A stretch of DNA of 23,545 nucleotides from NCBI GenBank assembly GCA_964370645.1, contig CAYJJS010000030.1:1-23545 (forward strand), in the 5' to 3' direction. This DNA comes from CAMQRS01 sp964370645. GTDB lineage: Bacteria > Bacillota_I > Bacilli_A > Erysipelotrichales > Erysipelotrichaceae. Positions 23,510 through 23,545 of this stretch are shown here, in pieces. Position 1 is the stretch's first letter. Every line of letters begins with the position of its first letter. The position numbers were made by a program, and so were the translations under genes. The notes under the pieces are model-generated. The model made no database searches, was not told where the DNA came from, and worked only from the letters and a program-made list of their open reading frames with translations.

Positions 23510-23545
23510 TTAACTCAAAAAATAAGGTCGTTCGTATTCTTCACG
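23510..23545 (-). CDS. Possible 3' end of an upstream gene
   Basis: One minus-strand frame reads REEYERPYFLS and then TAA TGA just before the terminator, as the end of a gene entering from the right edge would. Another frame gives VKNTNDLIF and a stop, so the frame is not certain. Too short to identify. Confidence 0.35.
   Translation of the reverse strand, partial: REEYERPYFLS

Overview
The window is AT-rich DNA with short intergenic spaces, strong AGGAGG-type ribosome binding sites, a T-box leader, CIRCE operators and Gram-positive-type DnaK and GrpE. This points to a low-GC Firmicute. The gene mix (LeuA of the ~555-residue type, small LeuC/LeuD, rpsP-khpA-rimM-trmD next to a heat-shock operon) would suit Erysipelotrichia, but that placement is an inference without any search. 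TGA works as a stop codon at several ATGA overlaps, so the mycoplasma code is not used. Almost all genes lie on the minus strand. The exceptions are a small membrane-protein ORF and pgeF.

Layout, left to right: (1) 1-1260, two tandem paralogous lipoproteins with their own promoter, ending in a hairpin pair. (2) 1327-8560, one leucine operon read leuS-leuA-leuC-leuD-leuB. It is preceded by a complete T-box leader with a putative CUU (Leu) specifier, so charging of tRNA-Leu appears to control both leucyl-tRNA synthetase and leucine synthesis. (3) 8593-10435, the rpsP-khpA-rimM-trmD ribosome/tRNA-modification operon. (4) 10425-15103, the hrcA-grpE-dnaK-dnaJ heat-shock operon, with a sigma-A promoter overlapped by two CIRCE-like operators.

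(5) 15104-16385 is a poorly conserved-looking island. It holds a two-helix small membrane protein preceded by an 8-codon ORF with an A AAA AAG slippery heptamer, a truncated anchor protein with decayed downstream sequence, and a possible dead mobile element. A copy of part of the hrcA CIRCE region lies at each end. (6) 16386-16985 is pgeF (laccase-domain protein), interrupted by a 100-N assembly gap.

(7) 17130-23366 is a five-gene, fully overlapping operon: response regulator, histidine kinase, YfhO-like GT-C membrane protein, polyprenyl-phosphate glycosyltransferase (CsbB-like) and GtrA-type flippase. The last three correspond to the CsbB/GtcA/YfhO three-component scheme for decorating surface polymers outside the membrane. 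Here they sit behind a dedicated two-component system. This is the most interesting functional unit in the window. The right edge carries a terminator and perhaps the last codons of another minus-strand gene.
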